Source: Hymenobacter lapidiphilus (GTDB taxonomy: Bacteria; Bacteroidota; Bacteroidia; Cytophagales; Hymenobacteraceae). From it: a stretch of DNA of 64,000 nucleotides. Location of the stretch: positions 124,001-188,000 of the forward strand of contig NZ_QVLT01000002.1 in NCBI RefSeq assembly GCF_003417065.2. The letters run 5' to 3'. A model generated the notes under the pieces. It ran no database searches. It worked only from the letters and a program-made list of their open reading frames with translations, and was not told the origin of the DNA. Position numbers and translations under genes: made by a program. Numbering within the stretch: position 1 is the stretch's first letter; the number at the start of each line of letters is the position of its first letter. Below are positions 51,906 to 61,300 of this stretch, in pieces.

Positions 51906-52250
51906 ATGACTCCCTGGCAACCCCTCACCCAAGCCGAGCAGCTTTCCGAAATCGTCCGCGAATCGGCCGGGCAGCCGGTTATCGTGTTCAAGCACAGCAC
52001 CACTTGCTCCATCAGCGCTATGGCCAAGAGCAAGATTGAGCGACAGTGGGCCGATGCCGGCCTCGAAAATGCCAAACTCTACTACCTCGATCTGCTCAAT
52101 TACCGGCCCATTTCGCAGGAGCTGGCTCAGCAGTTTAAGGTGCAGCACGAGTCGCCCCAGCTGTTGCTGATTCAGGATGGCGCATGCACCTACCACGCTT
52201 CCCACAACGGCATCCGCCTGAGCGACGTGAAGCAGGCGGCGGCAAAGTAA
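51906..52250 (+). CDS. ytxJ: bacillithiol-system monothiol protein YtxJ
   Basis: A 114-residue thioredoxin-fold protein. VIVFKHSTTCSISAMAKSKIE carries the single active-site Cys (TTCSIS) of the YtxJ/DUF2847 family, which forms mixed disulfides with bacillithiol and acts in de-bacillithiolation. LYYLDLLNYRPISQELAQQFKVQHESPQLLLIQDG completes the fold, including the cis-Pro strand. It pairs functionally with bshC at 18344-19936. It starts 37 bp after the preceding small gene. Confidence 0.92.
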   Translation: MTPWQPLTQAEQLSEIVRESAGQPVIVFKHSTTCSISAMAKSKIERQWADAGLENAKLYYLDLLNYRPISQELAQQFKVQHESPQLLLIQDGACTYHASHNGIRLSDVKQAAAK

Positions 52251-52254
52251 CGTA

Positions 52255-52328
52255 GTGCTTGCTAGTGCTTTGTGCTTAAGTCGGCCAGAAGATCCGGTAA
52301 GGGTATGATGGAACGAGCTAAGCACAAA
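52255..52328. repeat. decayed family C element
   Basis: TTTGTGCTTA (52269-52278) and TAAGCACAAA (52319-52328) form 10-nt arms across a 40-nt spacer, and TAGTGCTT words precede the left arm. It looks like a degraded copy of the family C palindrome. Confidence 0.45.
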
Positions 52329-52338
52329 ACAACAGCCG

Positions 52339-52746
52339 CTAAGCGTTGTAGTCAAACTGAACCTGCTGCTTTATCTCGGGGTTCAGGCTGAGTGCTACCG
52401 GGCAGGTTTTGGCGGCCCGCTCAAGCAGGGTGCGCTCCTTTTCGGGTAGCGACGCCGGCAGCCGGAACGTCAGGTCAATCTGCCCGATGCGGCGTGGGTC
52501 GCTGAGCATGTGCTTGGTGGTGTCCCAGCTGGCACTGCTCAGGTCGAGGCCATGCCGCTCGGCCACGATGCCCATAATGGTCATCATGCACGAGCCCAGG
52601 GCCGAGCACACCAGGTCGGTGGGCGAAAACGCTTCGCCTCTTCCTTGGTTATCGGTAGGGGCATCGGTCAGAATGGTGTTGCCCGAGGCGACGTGGGTGG
52701 CTTCGGTGCGCAGCTGGCCGGCGTAGCGGGCGGAAATGGTGCTCAT
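52339..52746 (-). CDS. OsmC/Ohr family peroxiredoxin-like protein
   Basis: A 135-residue protein of the OsmC family. EAFSPTDLVCSALGSCMMTIMGIVAERHGLDL contains the first conserved Cys (LGSC), and ERAAKTCPVALSL the second Cys (TCPV), the pair that reduces organic hydroperoxides. Length and motifs fit the family. Located beside ytxJ, in opposite orientation, in a loosely redox-themed stretch. Confidence 0.92.
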   Translation of the reverse strand: MSTISARYAGQLRTEATHVASGNTILTDAPTDNQGRGEAFSPTDLVCSALGSCMMTIMGIVAERHGLDLSSASWDTTKHMLSDPRRIGQIDLTFRLPASLPEKERTLLERAAKTCPVALSLNPEIKQQVQFDYNA

Positions 52747-52848
52747 AAGAAACAGGTAAACAGGCGAAGTATGCGGGCTAATTTACGTACTTTCGGAGGG
52801 GTTGGCAGCCAGCGGCAGCCGGCCCCGTCGTTTTTCAACCGACTCTCT

Positions 52849-53682
52849 ATGTATTCCCGACCCGTACGCACAGTTGCCAGCCTGGGCAGCACGTTGCTGC
52901 TGGCCCTGCTGGCAGCCCCGCAGGCACAGGCACAGCGCAAGCCGCGGCCTGTTGCCCCGGCCCGGCCTAGCATCAGCAACGACCAGCCCTCCTATAGCAA
53001 AGAGTTTACGTACGGCGTCAACTTTAATACCCGCGGTGGCCTGTTGGGCGGTGTAGCCGTGCGCTCCACGCGCCTGCTCAACCAAGACTGGGCCCGGTTC
53101 TGGAGCCTGGAGCTGGTAGAGGTAAAGCACCCGAAAGAGGAGAAGGCCACCATATCCAGCCGCACAGCTGGCATAACGGGAACCATAGTGCCGGGGAAAA
53201 GCAACTACTTTTTTGTGGCGCGGCCCAGCATAGGCTTGCAGCGCGTGCTGTTTCGTAAAGCGCCCGACGCGGGTGTACAGGTAAACGGCCTGCTGGGCGG
53301 CGGCCCCTCAATTGGCCTTCTGATGCCTTATTACATCAACTACAACTACCAGGACCCCAACGGTGGCCCGCTCGATGTGCGGGCCGAGCAGTACGACCCG
53401 GCCAAACACACGGGCCCGGGTGGCAGCATTCTGGACCGCGCCCCGCTATTTGCCGGCGTGGGCGAAACCAAGCCCCTGGTGGGAGCCCACATACGCGGGG
53501 CGCTCAGCTTTGAATTCGGCCGTTACCGCGACGCGGTAACCGGCGTTGAGGTGGGCGTGCTGGCGGAGGCCTACGCCAAAACCCCGGTCATTATCCGCAA
53601 CCAGCTGACGGAGGACAGCGCCATCAACGACCGTTTTCTGCCCTCGGTGTACCTCACAGTTTACATAGGCAGCCGCCACTAA
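52849..53682 (+). CDS. exported Bacteroidota protein, probably an outer-membrane barrel
   Basis: A 277-residue protein with a signal peptide ([22 protein letters not shown]). The rest is rich in aromatic-ended beta strands ([94 protein letters not shown]), consistent with a small outer-membrane barrel. It ends with an alternating strand, as many such proteins do. No family name can be assigned. The start was placed at the ATG that begins the signal peptide. Confidence 0.7.
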   Translation: MYSRPVRTVASLGSTLLLALLAAPQAQAQRKPRPVAPARPSISNDQPSYSKEFTYGVNFNTRGGLLGGVAVRSTRLLNQDWARFWSLELVEVKHPKEEKATISSRTAGITGTIVPGKSNYFFVARPSIGLQRVLFRKAPDAGVQVNGLLGGGPSIGLLMPYYINYNYQDPNGGPLDVRAEQYDPAKHTGPGGSILDRAPLFAGVGETKPLVGAHIRGALSFEFGRYRDAVTGVEVGVLAEAYAKTPVIIRNQLTEDSAINDRFLPSVYLTVYIGSRH

Positions 53683-53705
53683 GCGCTCCTTTTGGCGGGT
53701 TATGT

Positions 53706-53761
53706 AAAGAGCATAAGGGAGAAAGGCCAAAACAACCCGGCCTTTTATCCCTTATGCTTTT
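53706..53761 (+). terminator. rho-independent terminator of the barrel-like protein gene
   Basis: AGCATAAGGGAGAAAGGCC-type left arm (53706-53728) pairs with GGCCTTTTATCCCTTATGCTTTT-type right arm (53739-53761) with a short loop; T4 at the end. It lies 24 bp after the stop. Confidence 0.85.
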
Positions 53762-53795
53762 ATCATTCATGCCTTATCCTCATCCCCATTCCTCG

Positions 53796-53803
53796 TACCT
53801 TTG
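53796..53803 (+). promoter_or_regulatory. -7 promoter element of lipA, four bases from ATG
   Basis: TACCTTTG-TGCT-ATG; the ATG is at 53808. The same four-base spacing as at ridA, rlmN and pheS. Confidence 0.7.
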
Positions 53804-53807
53804 TGCT

Positions 53808-54713
53808 ATGGATGATTTGTTGCTGACTCTGCCCATTATTCAGCCCGAAGCGGCCGCCCCTGCCAAGGCCCGCAAGCCCGACTGGCTGCGCGTGAAGCTG
53901 CCGGTAGGCCCGGCTTATGCCAACGTGCGCCGCCTCGTCGACGAGCACAAGCTGCACACCATCTGCGAAAGCGGCAACTGCCCTAATATGGGCGAGTGCT
54001 GGGGCGCGGGCACGGCCACGTTCATGATTCTGGGCAACATCTGCACCCGTTCATGCTCGTTCTGCGCCGTGGCCACCGGCCGGCCCTCCGAGCTCGACCT
54101 GGATGAGCCCCGCCGCGTGGCCGAGGCCATTCAGCTGATGGGCGTAAAGCACGCCGTGCTTACCAGCGTGAACCGCGACGAGCTGAAGGACCGCGGGGCC
54201 AGCGTGTGGTACGAAACCGTGGTGCAAACCAAGCAGCTCAGCCCCGCCACCACCATCGAAACCCTGATTCCGGACGTGAAGGCCAACTGGGCCGCACTCG
54301 ATACCATGATTGCCGGCGGCCAGGAAGTGGTGTCGCACAACATGGAAACTGTGGGCAGCCTCTACCGCCTCGTGCGCCCCCAGGGCAAGTACGACCGGAG
54401 CCTGGAGCAAATCCGGCGGACCAAGCAGGCCGGTAAACGCACCAAGTCGGGCATTATGCTGGGCCTGGGCGAAACCAAGGACGAGATGTACCAGGCTATG
54501 GACGACCTCGTGGCCCACGGCCTCGATATCCTCACGCTGGGCCAATACTTGCAGCCTACCAAGCGCCACATTGAGGTAGCCGAGTTCATCCACCCCGACC
54601 TGTTTGCCCACTACCGCGAGGAGGGCCTGCGCCGGGGCTTAAAGTATGTGGAAAGCGGCCCGCTGGTGCGCTCCAGCTACCACGCCGAGCGCCACGTGAA
54701 CGTGCCTATCTAG
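53808..54713 (+). CDS. lipA: lipoyl synthase
   Basis: A 301-residue radical-SAM enzyme that inserts two sulfur atoms into octanoyl chains of lipoyl domains (E2 and H proteins). The auxiliary-cluster motif [13 protein letters not shown] and the radical-SAM motif CTRSCSFC are both present, as are GMGE-like [24 protein letters not shown] and the C-terminal [12 protein letters not shown] with the essential Ser-Ser region. The start at 53808 follows the promoter. The stop codon lies inside the target-site duplication of the IS element that follows. Confidence 0.96.
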   Translation: MDDLLLTLPIIQPEAAAPAKARKPDWLRVKLPVGPAYANVRRLVDEHKLHTICESGNCPNMGECWGAGTATFMILGNICTRSCSFCAVATGRPSELDLDEPRRVAEAIQLMGVKHAVLTSVNRDELKDRGASVWYETVVQTKQLSPATTIETLIPDVKANWAALDTMIAGGQEVVSHNMETVGSLYRLVRPQGKYDRSLEQIRRTKQAGKRTKSGIMLGLGETKDEMYQAMDDLVAHGLDILTLGQYLQPTKRHIEVAEFIHPDLFAHYREEGLRRGLKYVESGPLVRSSYHAERHVNVPI

Positions 54714-54716
54714 ACG
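54709..54716 (+). repeat. left target-site copy of the IS5-type insertion
   Basis: TCTAGACG here is repeated directly at 55561-55568, on either side of the IS. The lipA stop codon TAG (54711-54713) lies within it. Confidence 0.75.
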
Positions 54717-55560
54717 GCCTGTTATGCACTGGTAGCGTAATTTGGGGTATGGCACAGCGAAGTGGTTACCCCAGCGACGTAACGGATGACGAATGGACAT
54801 TTGTAGCGCCTTACTTGTCCCTGGTGCGCGAAGACGCCTCGCAACGGCAGCACGCGCTCCGGGCCGTGTTCAACGCCCTGCGCTACCTGGTCAAAACCGG
54901 CTGCGGCTGGCGCTACCTGCCCCACGACCTGCCGCCCTGGCCGGCAGTCTACCAGCAATGGGCGCGCTGGCGCGATAACCGGTGTTTTGAGCACATGATG
55001 GCCGATTTGCGCGAGTTGGCCCGCGTGCTGGCCGGACGTGAGGCCGAGCCCACGGCCGTCATTTTGGACTCGCGCACCCTGCAAAGCACGCCCGAAAGCG
55101 GCGCCCGCGCCGGTTACGACGGGGCCAAACGACGCAAGGGTAGCAAGGTACACGTGGCCGTCGACACGCTGGGTCACCTGCTGGCCGCGGTCGTCACGCC
55201 AGCCAACGTGACCGACCGCGGGCAGGTTGATGCGCTCTGTGAGCGGGTGCAGCAGGTCACAGGCCAAAAAGTGCAGGTGGCGTATATAGATCAGGGCTAC
55301 ACGGGCGAAGACGCCGCGTACGCCGCGGCCGTGCACGATATTGACTTACAGGTTATTGCCAAGCCCGAAGGCCAACCCGGCTTTGTGCTGCTGCCCCGCC
55401 GCTGGGTCGTCGAGCGCAGCTTCGGCTGGGCCGCCCGCTTCCGCCGTCTGGCTCGCGACTACGAACGCCTGGCCCTGACCATGCAGCAATTCCACTTCCT
55501 GGCCTTCGCTACACTCTTGCTGGCAAAAGACGTTTTCCGCGCCACCAGTCTATAACAGGC
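54717..55560 (+). mobile_element. IS5-family insertion sequence next to lipA
   Basis: An 844-bp element with imperfect terminal inverted repeats: GCCTGTTATGCACTGGT at the left end against GCCTGTTATAGACTGGT (complement of the right end), 15 of 17 identical. It carries one transposase ORF (54749-55555). The flanks are 8-bp direct repeats TCTAGACG. It separates lipA from its own downstream hairpin (55621-55654). Confidence 0.92.
54749..55555 (+). CDS. IS5-family DDE transposase
   Basis: A 268-residue transposase. The N-terminal region (YPSDVTDDEWTFVAPYL) and LRYLVKTGCGWRYLPHDLPPW are typical of the IS5 family, as is the CDS length for a single-ORF member. The catalytic triad can be placed at Asp-107 (VILDSRTL), Asp-181 (AYIDQGYTG) and Glu-222 (WVVERSFGW). 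The ORF is intact from the left end to 5 bp before the right end, so the copy may be active. Confidence 0.95.
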   Translation: MAQRSGYPSDVTDDEWTFVAPYLSLVREDASQRQHALRAVFNALRYLVKTGCGWRYLPHDLPPWPAVYQQWARWRDNRCFEHMMADLRELARVLAGREAEPTAVILDSRTLQSTPESGARAGYDGAKRRKGSKVHVAVDTLGHLLAAVVTPANVTDRGQVDALCERVQQVTGQKVQVAYIDQGYTGEDAAYAAAVHDIDLQVIAKPEGQPGFVLLPRRWVVERSFGWAARFRRLARDYERLALTMQQFHFLAFATLLLAKDVFRATSL

Positions 55561-55568
55561 TCTAGACG
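55561..55568 (+). repeat. right target-site copy of the IS5-type insertion
   Basis: TCTAGACG, identical to 54709-54716. Confidence 0.75.
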
Positions 55569-55620
55569 GCCTGACTGGCCACGCGACCCGCTTTCGAGCT
55601 ACCAAAAGGCTTATTTCAAC

Positions 55621-55654
55621 AAAAAGACCTTTCCGCAAACCGGAAAGCTTTTTG
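55621..55654 (+). terminator. displaced terminator of lipA
   Basis: AAAAAG-x-CCTTTCCG and CGGAAAG-CTTTTT form a short stem ending in T5. It is the first such structure downstream of lipA, 60 bp beyond the IS. The IS has moved it about 850 bp further from the lipA stop. Confidence 0.7.
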
Positions 55655-55776
55655 GTGAGAGCCGGTAGGGTCGGTAATTTCGGCGGTAGCTGCTAGGGGG
55701 AGTGGCTGGCCAGAGTGGTCTTGGCTGAAGGCCAGCCACCTCTCAGTTCTCCTTTATAAGGCTGCTTGTTTCTGCT

Positions 55777-57054
55777 ATGATCCTTCGTAAACTTTCCCGC
55801 AACCTCACGTTCTGGGTGCTGTTTTCCATCGTGGCCGGGGTTCTGCTCGGCCACTTCCGGCCCGCCGTGGCCGTGCAGATGGAGCCGCTGGGCCGGCACT
55901 TCATCAATGTGGTCAAGCTGTTTATCAATCCCATTATCTTCCTCACCATTACGGTGGGCATCAGCTCGATGGGCGACCTTAAAAAGGTGGGGCGCATTGG
56001 GGGTAAGGCCCTGCTGTACTTTGAGGTGATAACCACGCTGGCCTTGCTCATTGGCGTAGGCGTGGCGGCCCTGGTACGCCCCGGCGACGGCGTGGCAATG
56101 GTTGGCAGCCCGGCTACCGCCAGCGTAGGCGAGTACACCGAGCGGGCTGCCGGCTTCTCGTGGAGCCACTTTCTGGCCGATAACCTCACGCTGCAGGTAT
56201 TGCTGATTGCCATTGTGCTGGGCATGCTGCTGAGCCGGTACGCGGGCCGTCAACCCCTTATCGACCGGCTGAAAACAGCCTCGGTTTATGTGTTTCGGGG
56301 GCTGCGCTGGGTGATGATGCTGGCCCCTGTCGGCGCATTTGGGGGTATGGCTTTTACCATTGGCAAATACGGCCTGAGTACGCTGCTGCCGCTGGGCAAG
56401 CTGATGATAACGGTGTACCTGACCATGGCCCTGTTCATTTTTGTAGTGCTGGGGGCCATCATGCGCTATTGCCGGGTAAGCCTGTGGGCCTTTCTGCGCT
56501 ACATCCGGGCCGAGCTGCTTATTGTGCTGGGCACGTCCTCATCGGAGGCCGGTTTGCCGGGGCTCATGGAGAAGCTCGTGGGCATGGGCTGCGCCCGGCC
56601 GGTGGTGGGGCTGGTAGTGCCCACCGGCTACTCCTTCAACCTCGATGGCACGACCATTTACCTCTCGCTGGCCACTATTTTCCTGGCTCAGGTATTCCAC
56701 GTCGAGCTATCGGTAATGCAGCTGCTGACGATGGTGGGCATTCTGATGGTGACTAGTAAAGGTGCGGCCGGCGTAACGGGCAGCGGCTTTGTGGTGCTGG
56801 CCAGCACGCTCACCGCACTTAAAGTTATTCCGGTCGCAGGCCTGGCGCTGCTGCTGGGCGTGGATAGGTTTATGTCGGAGGCCCGCTCCATCACCAACTT
56901 CATCGGCAACGGCGTGGCTACCATTTTTCTGGCCCACCATGAAGGCGCCCTCGACCATGAGCAGGCCGCCGCCGCGCTGGGGCTGCGACCCATTGCGGTT
57001 GCCGGCCCGGCGGCAACCACAGCGGCACCGCTACTGTCCGAAAAGGCCGGCTGA
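55777..57054 (+). CDS. dicarboxylate/amino acid:cation symporter (DAACS family)
   Basis: A 425-residue transporter of the Glt/DctA family with eight transmembrane segments and two re-entrant hairpins. TSSSEAGLPGLMEKL (hairpin 1 serine-rich motif), VPTGYSFNLDGTTIYLSLA and MVTSKGAAGVTGSGFVVLASTL with the conserved NFIGN-type motif (ITNFIGNGVATI) are the family hallmarks. It imports C4-dicarboxylates, glutamate or aspartate with Na+ or H+; the ligand is not predictable. A perfect bidirectional terminator follows. Confidence 0.94.
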   Translation: MILRKLSRNLTFWVLFSIVAGVLLGHFRPAVAVQMEPLGRHFINVVKLFINPIIFLTITVGISSMGDLKKVGRIGGKALLYFEVITTLALLIGVGVAALVRPGDGVAMVGSPATASVGEYTERAAGFSWSHFLADNLTLQVLLIAIVLGMLLSRYAGRQPLIDRLKTASVYVFRGLRWVMMLAPVGAFGGMAFTIGKYGLSTLLPLGKLMITVYLTMALFIFVVLGAIMRYCRVSLWAFLRYIRAELLIVLGTSSSEAGLPGLMEKLVGMGCARPVVGLVVPTGYSFNLDGTTIYLSLATIFLAQVFHVELSVMQLLTMVGILMVTSKGAAGVTGSGFVVLASTLTALKVIPVAGLALLLGVDRFMSEARSITNFIGNGVATIFLAHHEGALDHEQAAAALGLRPIAVAGPAATTAAPLLSEKAG

Positions 57055-57093
57055 CTGCCCTCACAAGGGCATTACAACACCGCTATTCAAACG

Positions 57094-57130
57094 CAAAAAC
57101 CCCCGCCAGATTTGCTGGCGGGGGTTTTTG
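57094..57130. terminator. bidirectional rho-independent terminator
   Basis: Perfect 16-nt arms (CAAAAACCCCCGCCAG and its complement, 57094-57109 and 57115-57130) around 5 nt, with A5/T5 at the ends; between the convergent symporter and DUF4136 genes. Confidence 0.95.
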
Positions 57131-57147
57131 TATTTAGATGAGGCCGC

Positions 57148-57780
57148 TTACTCGCGGTATGCCTGCGAATTGGTAGGTCGGCCGTCCTGGGGAGGGTAGT
57201 TGCCCAGAATGCTGGTGACGATGCGCTGCACCTCGACCTCCGAAATAGTCTGGTTATCGACCTGGGCCTGGCCCTGGCCGCGCCACGCCAGCTCTTTGCG
57301 GCTGGCATCCACGAAATCCAGAATGAGCGTGCCGGCTTTGTACTCGGTTACGTAGCCGCGGTTGTAGAGGCTGCCATAGCCGTAGCCATACCCATAGTAG
57401 GGGTTGCCATAAGGGCCATAGGGCGAGCTTACGGCCCGCTGCTTGTCCTCTACGCGGGCACTGTAGGCTACGTACACATCGGGCGTGGCCGTGGCCTCTA
57501 CCATCGTCATGCCTTTCGCGCCGAGCTGCTGCTCCACAGCCGTCCGGATACGCTTATCCAGAAACGACTCGTACCCCCGCGCCGGGCCACCCTCCGTGTC
57601 GGTGCGCTGCTGCGGATACCAGGCCCAGGTGCGGTAGGCCCGGAAGTTGACGGAGTGGTCGTAGTCGGAGGTGACGCCTACGCGGGCGGCAGTGGTGCAG
57701 CTGGTGGCACCCAGCAGCAAGCCAAAGCCCAGCACAGAGTAAGCCAACGGGCGGAGCAGAAAGCGGGATATACGATTCAT
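57148..57780 (-). CDS. DUF4136 lipoprotein
   Basis: A 210-residue lipoprotein: signal segment AYSVLGFGLLLGATSC with lipobox ATSC at about residue 28, then VGVTSDYDHSVNFRAYRTWAWYP (the DUF4136 start), IRTAVEQQLGAKGMTMVEATATPDVYVAYSA, a Tyr/Gly/Pro-rich insertion (PYGPYGNPYYGYGYGYGS), and LILDFVDASRKELAWRGQGQAQV. Family members are common periplasmic lipoproteins of unknown role. Shares the terminator with the convergent symporter. Confidence 0.9.
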   Translation of the reverse strand: MNRISRFLLRPLAYSVLGFGLLLGATSCTTAARVGVTSDYDHSVNFRAYRTWAWYPQQRTDTEGGPARGYESFLDKRIRTAVEQQLGAKGMTMVEATATPDVYVAYSARVEDKQRAVSSPYGPYGNPYYGYGYGYGSLYNRGYVTEYKAGTLILDFVDASRKELAWRGQGQAQVDNQTISEVEVQRIVTSILGNYPPQDGRPTNSQAYRE

Positions 57781-57992
57781 AGGAGTAAAAAAGGCGGTAG
57801 AAAAACCATTTGCGGGCTATACTAAGGCCGCGTACCGGTACAGGTAAACAACAGCCCCGGCTACCCAGACGTTCCCGCAACGCAGTGCAGCCTCCCGGGG
57901 TGGGGTAGTAGAATTATAAACGCCCGAAGTTGCCCCGCGACTATAATTGTGGTTATCTTTTGTCGAAATTGTCGTTTCCTGATTTGATACTC

Positions 57993-58292
57993 ATGAAGAA
58001 AACCGTACTCTATCTGGGCACTTTGGCTCTGCTATCTGCCTCCTGCAGCTCCTCGCGCGACGACTCCCGCTCGCGCCGCCCCGACGCCGCCCCGGTAGCC
58101 CATACATCGGTAGTCGAGTGCATTCTCTACGACGGCATGACCAAGACCTCCAAGCAGCTGACGACCCTGGCTGCCGGCAGCGAAGTGCAGGTAATGGACA
58201 CGGTGAGTGCCTACTTTGTGAAAGTGCGCGTAACGGCGGCCGGCAAAACCGAGTCGGGCTACATGTACCGTACCTGCTTCGGTAAGCAGTAG
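57993..58292 (+). CDS. small SH3-like lipoprotein
   Basis: A 99-residue lipoprotein (lipobox SASC at about residue 18). The mature part, ILYDGMTKTSKQLTTLAAGSEVQVMDTVSAYFVKVRVTAAGKTESGYMYRTCF, has the strand pattern of a bacterial SH3 domain (S-x-V-x-V-x-D...Y-F-V-K-V...S-G-Y-M). It may bind peptidoglycan or a peptide. Start chosen at 57993, the first Met of the signal segment. TATCTTTTG lies about 40 bp upstream. Confidence 0.7.
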   Translation: MKKTVLYLGTLALLSASCSSSRDDSRSRRPDAAPVAHTSVVECILYDGMTKTSKQLTTLAAGSEVQVMDTVSAYFVKVRVTAAGKTESGYMYRTCFGKQ

Positions 58293-58384
58293 CAGCAGCA
58301 GCAGCCACTGGCCGGCTGCTTTGGTGGCCCGGCCCGGTGCCGGTTGCGAATCCGGCGTATCTTCGGGGTCTGTTTATTCGTGCC

Positions 58385-61300
58385 ATGGCTGCTACTCCCG
58401 CTTCTGCTCCCACCCCCGAAAGCCTGGCTGCCGAGCTGGCCCAGGAACGCCGGCTCCGACAGGCGGCCGAAGGCCAGGTGGCTGGCCTGCGCCGCCACCT
58501 GGCCTCCACGCAGCGCACTGTTGGCCGGCTCACCGACAGTATTACGCGCCTGACCCAAAACCTGCGCGTGGCCGTGCTGGTGGCCCACCAGAACGGTACA
58601 GTTGCGCTGCTTAACCAGGAGTTTTGCGACCTGTTTGGCATCAGTGAAGCCCTGCCGCTGGGCCAGCTCGACTGCCCGGTAGAGCCGCTGCTGGAAACCC
58701 TGCAGGCCCACACCGCCCGGCCCGAACTGGCCCGCCAGCGCCTCGATGCGCTGCGCCAGGCCAACCAGCGGGTGCTGGGTCAGGATCTGGAGCTGGCCGA
58801 CGGAACGGTGCTTGAACTGGACTTTGTACCCCTCAGCGGCCCCGACGAGCTGGTGGCGGCCGGCTATCTGCTCTCGTTTCGCGACGTAACGCAGGCCCGC
58901 CGGGCCGAGCAGTACCTGCACTCACTCTCGCGCATTCCGGGCCAGGACCCCAACCTGATTCTGCGGCTGCACGCCGATGGCCGGCTGCTGTACAGCAACC
59001 CGGCGGCCGAGGCGTTGCGCCTCGAATACCTGCAGCCGGAGGCCGAGCCGGCGCTGGCCGGGCAGTTGTACGCGGCCGCCTGCCAGGCCCTCGGCACGCA
59101 GGAGCTGGTGCAGCTGGAAGTCGATTTCGGGCCGCGCTGCTTTCAGCTGGCCATCACGCCCTTCCCCGACGACCAGTACGCCAACCTCTACCTGACCGAT
59201 ATTACCCCGCTCAAGGAAGCCGAAAAGCGCTTGGCCGAGCAGCAGGAGTTCTACGAAACTGTGCTCAACCAGCTGCCCGCCGATGTGGCTGTGTTTGATG
59301 CCCGGCACCGCTACCAGTTCGTTAACCCGGCCGCTATCCGCAACGACAAGCTGCGCCACTGGATTATCGGCCACGACGACTTTGAGTATGCCGCCTACCG
59401 CCGGCGCTCCGACAAGCAGGCCCGGCACCGCCGCCAGCAGTTCGAGCAGGTGGTAAGCCAGCGCGTTACGCTGGCCTGGGAGGAGCATCTGATGGGTCAT
59501 GATGGTGCGCGGCTGGCCCTGCGCCACATGGCCCCCGTGTTTACGCCGGCCGGCGAGCTGCGCATGGTTATTGGCTACGGCATCGACATAACCGACCGCT
59601 ACAACGCCGAAGAGCTGCTGCGCCAGCGCGAAGCCGAGCTGCGAGAAAACCAGGCGTTCATCCGGGCCGTAGTCGATACAACGCCCAGCGCTATCTGGGC
59701 TACTGATGGCCGGGCAAACGTGCTGTTCAGCAACCGCACCTTCAACGAGCTGCTCGAACTCAGCAGCCACCGCCAGAGCCCCGAGCCCGGCAGTATGGCT
59801 GCCCGGGAGTTGGAAGAATTTACTGCCTCCGATGAGTTTGTGCTGCGCACGGGGCAGGAGCTGGTGCACGAAAACACCTTCACGCTGCGCAATGGCACCA
59901 CCATGTGGCTGCAAACCGTGAAGCGCCCGCTGGTGCGGGCCGATGGCAGCGTGAACGTGCTGGGAGTAAGTACCGACATCACGGAGATGAAAAATGCCCG
60001 GCAGACCCTGGAGAAAAGCACCAAGCAGTACCGCGACCTGATGCAGTACTCCCAGGCCCTGATCTGCACCCACGACCTGACCGGCCGGATTTTGTCGGTG
60101 AACCCGGCCGCGGCCCAGCTGGTAGGCGCCGCGCCCGAACGACTGGTGGGCCGCATGCTGCGCGAAATTCTCGACCCGGGCTTCCACGACGAGCTCGGGA
60201 AGTACCTGCGCCAGGCCCACGAGCAGCAGCAGCTTACGGGCCTGCTCACGCTCAGCGGCCCCGACGGCCGGCTCCATCACCTCATCTACGACAACTACCG
60301 GGTAGAGGAGCCCGGCGAGAAACCCTACGTAATTGCCTATGGCCAGGAAATAACCGAGCGCCTGCTGGCCGAAAAAGAGCTGATTCGGGCTAAGGAGGAA
60401 GCAGAAAACACCGCCCAGGCCAAGGAAAATTTCCTGGCCAACATGAGTCACGAAATCCGCACACCCATCAACGGCATTTTGGGGATGGCCGGGCTGCTGG
60501 CCAAAACGCCGCTCAACGAAACCCAGCAGGAACACCTGCGGATTCTGCGCAGCTCGGGCCGCCATTTGCTCACCGTTATCAACGATGTGCTCGACGTAGC
60601 GAAAATGGAAGCCGGCCAGCTGGAGCTCGAACGGGTGCCGTTCGATATCTGCCAGTCGGTTAAGGAAGCCGTGCAGACCCTGGCTTACCGGGCCGAGGAG
60701 AAGGGCCTTGATTTCCGGGTAAAGCCCCTCGAGCTGCCCCTTTCGCTGGTGGTGGGCGACCCCGGCCGGCTCAACCAGATCCTGCTCAATCTGCTCAGCA
60801 ACGCCCTCAAGTTCACCCACCAGGGCTGCGTGGAGCTCGGCGGCCGCCTGCTGCACGAAACCGATACGGAGCTGGCCCTGGAGTTCTGCGTACGCGACAC
60901 CGGCATTGGCATTGCGCCCGACAAGCAGGAAAGCATCTTCGAAAACTTTGCCCAGGCCTACGCTGATATTTCGCGGCGCTTCGGGGGCACGGGCCTGGGC
61001 CTGACCATCAGCCGGCGGCTGGTGGAGCAGCTGGGCGGCCGCATGTGGGTGGAAAGCGCCGAGGGGCAGGGCAGTGCGTTCTATTTCACGCTCACGCTCC
61101 CCAAGGCGGGCAAGCTGGCCCCGGCCCCCGCACCCCGACCCCTGCCCGACTATGGCCGGCTCCGGGGCCGGCGGGTACTACTGGTCGAAGACCACCCCGT
61201 CAATCAGCAGCTGGCCCTGCTGATGCTGGAAGGCTGGGCCGTGGAAGCGCACGTAGCTTCCGACGGCCCCGAGGCCCTGCACCAACTCGAAGCCCGCCTC

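Noticed and set aside
54717..55560. The IS as part of a composite transposon or island
   Set aside because: Only one copy is seen, and genes on both sides look like ordinary core genes; there is no second copy in the window.
58922..60856. A 644-residue minus-strand ORF inside the hybrid kinase gene
   Set aside because: Same cause: the plus-strand gene has continuous PAS/HisKA/HATPase motifs, and the antisense product shows none.
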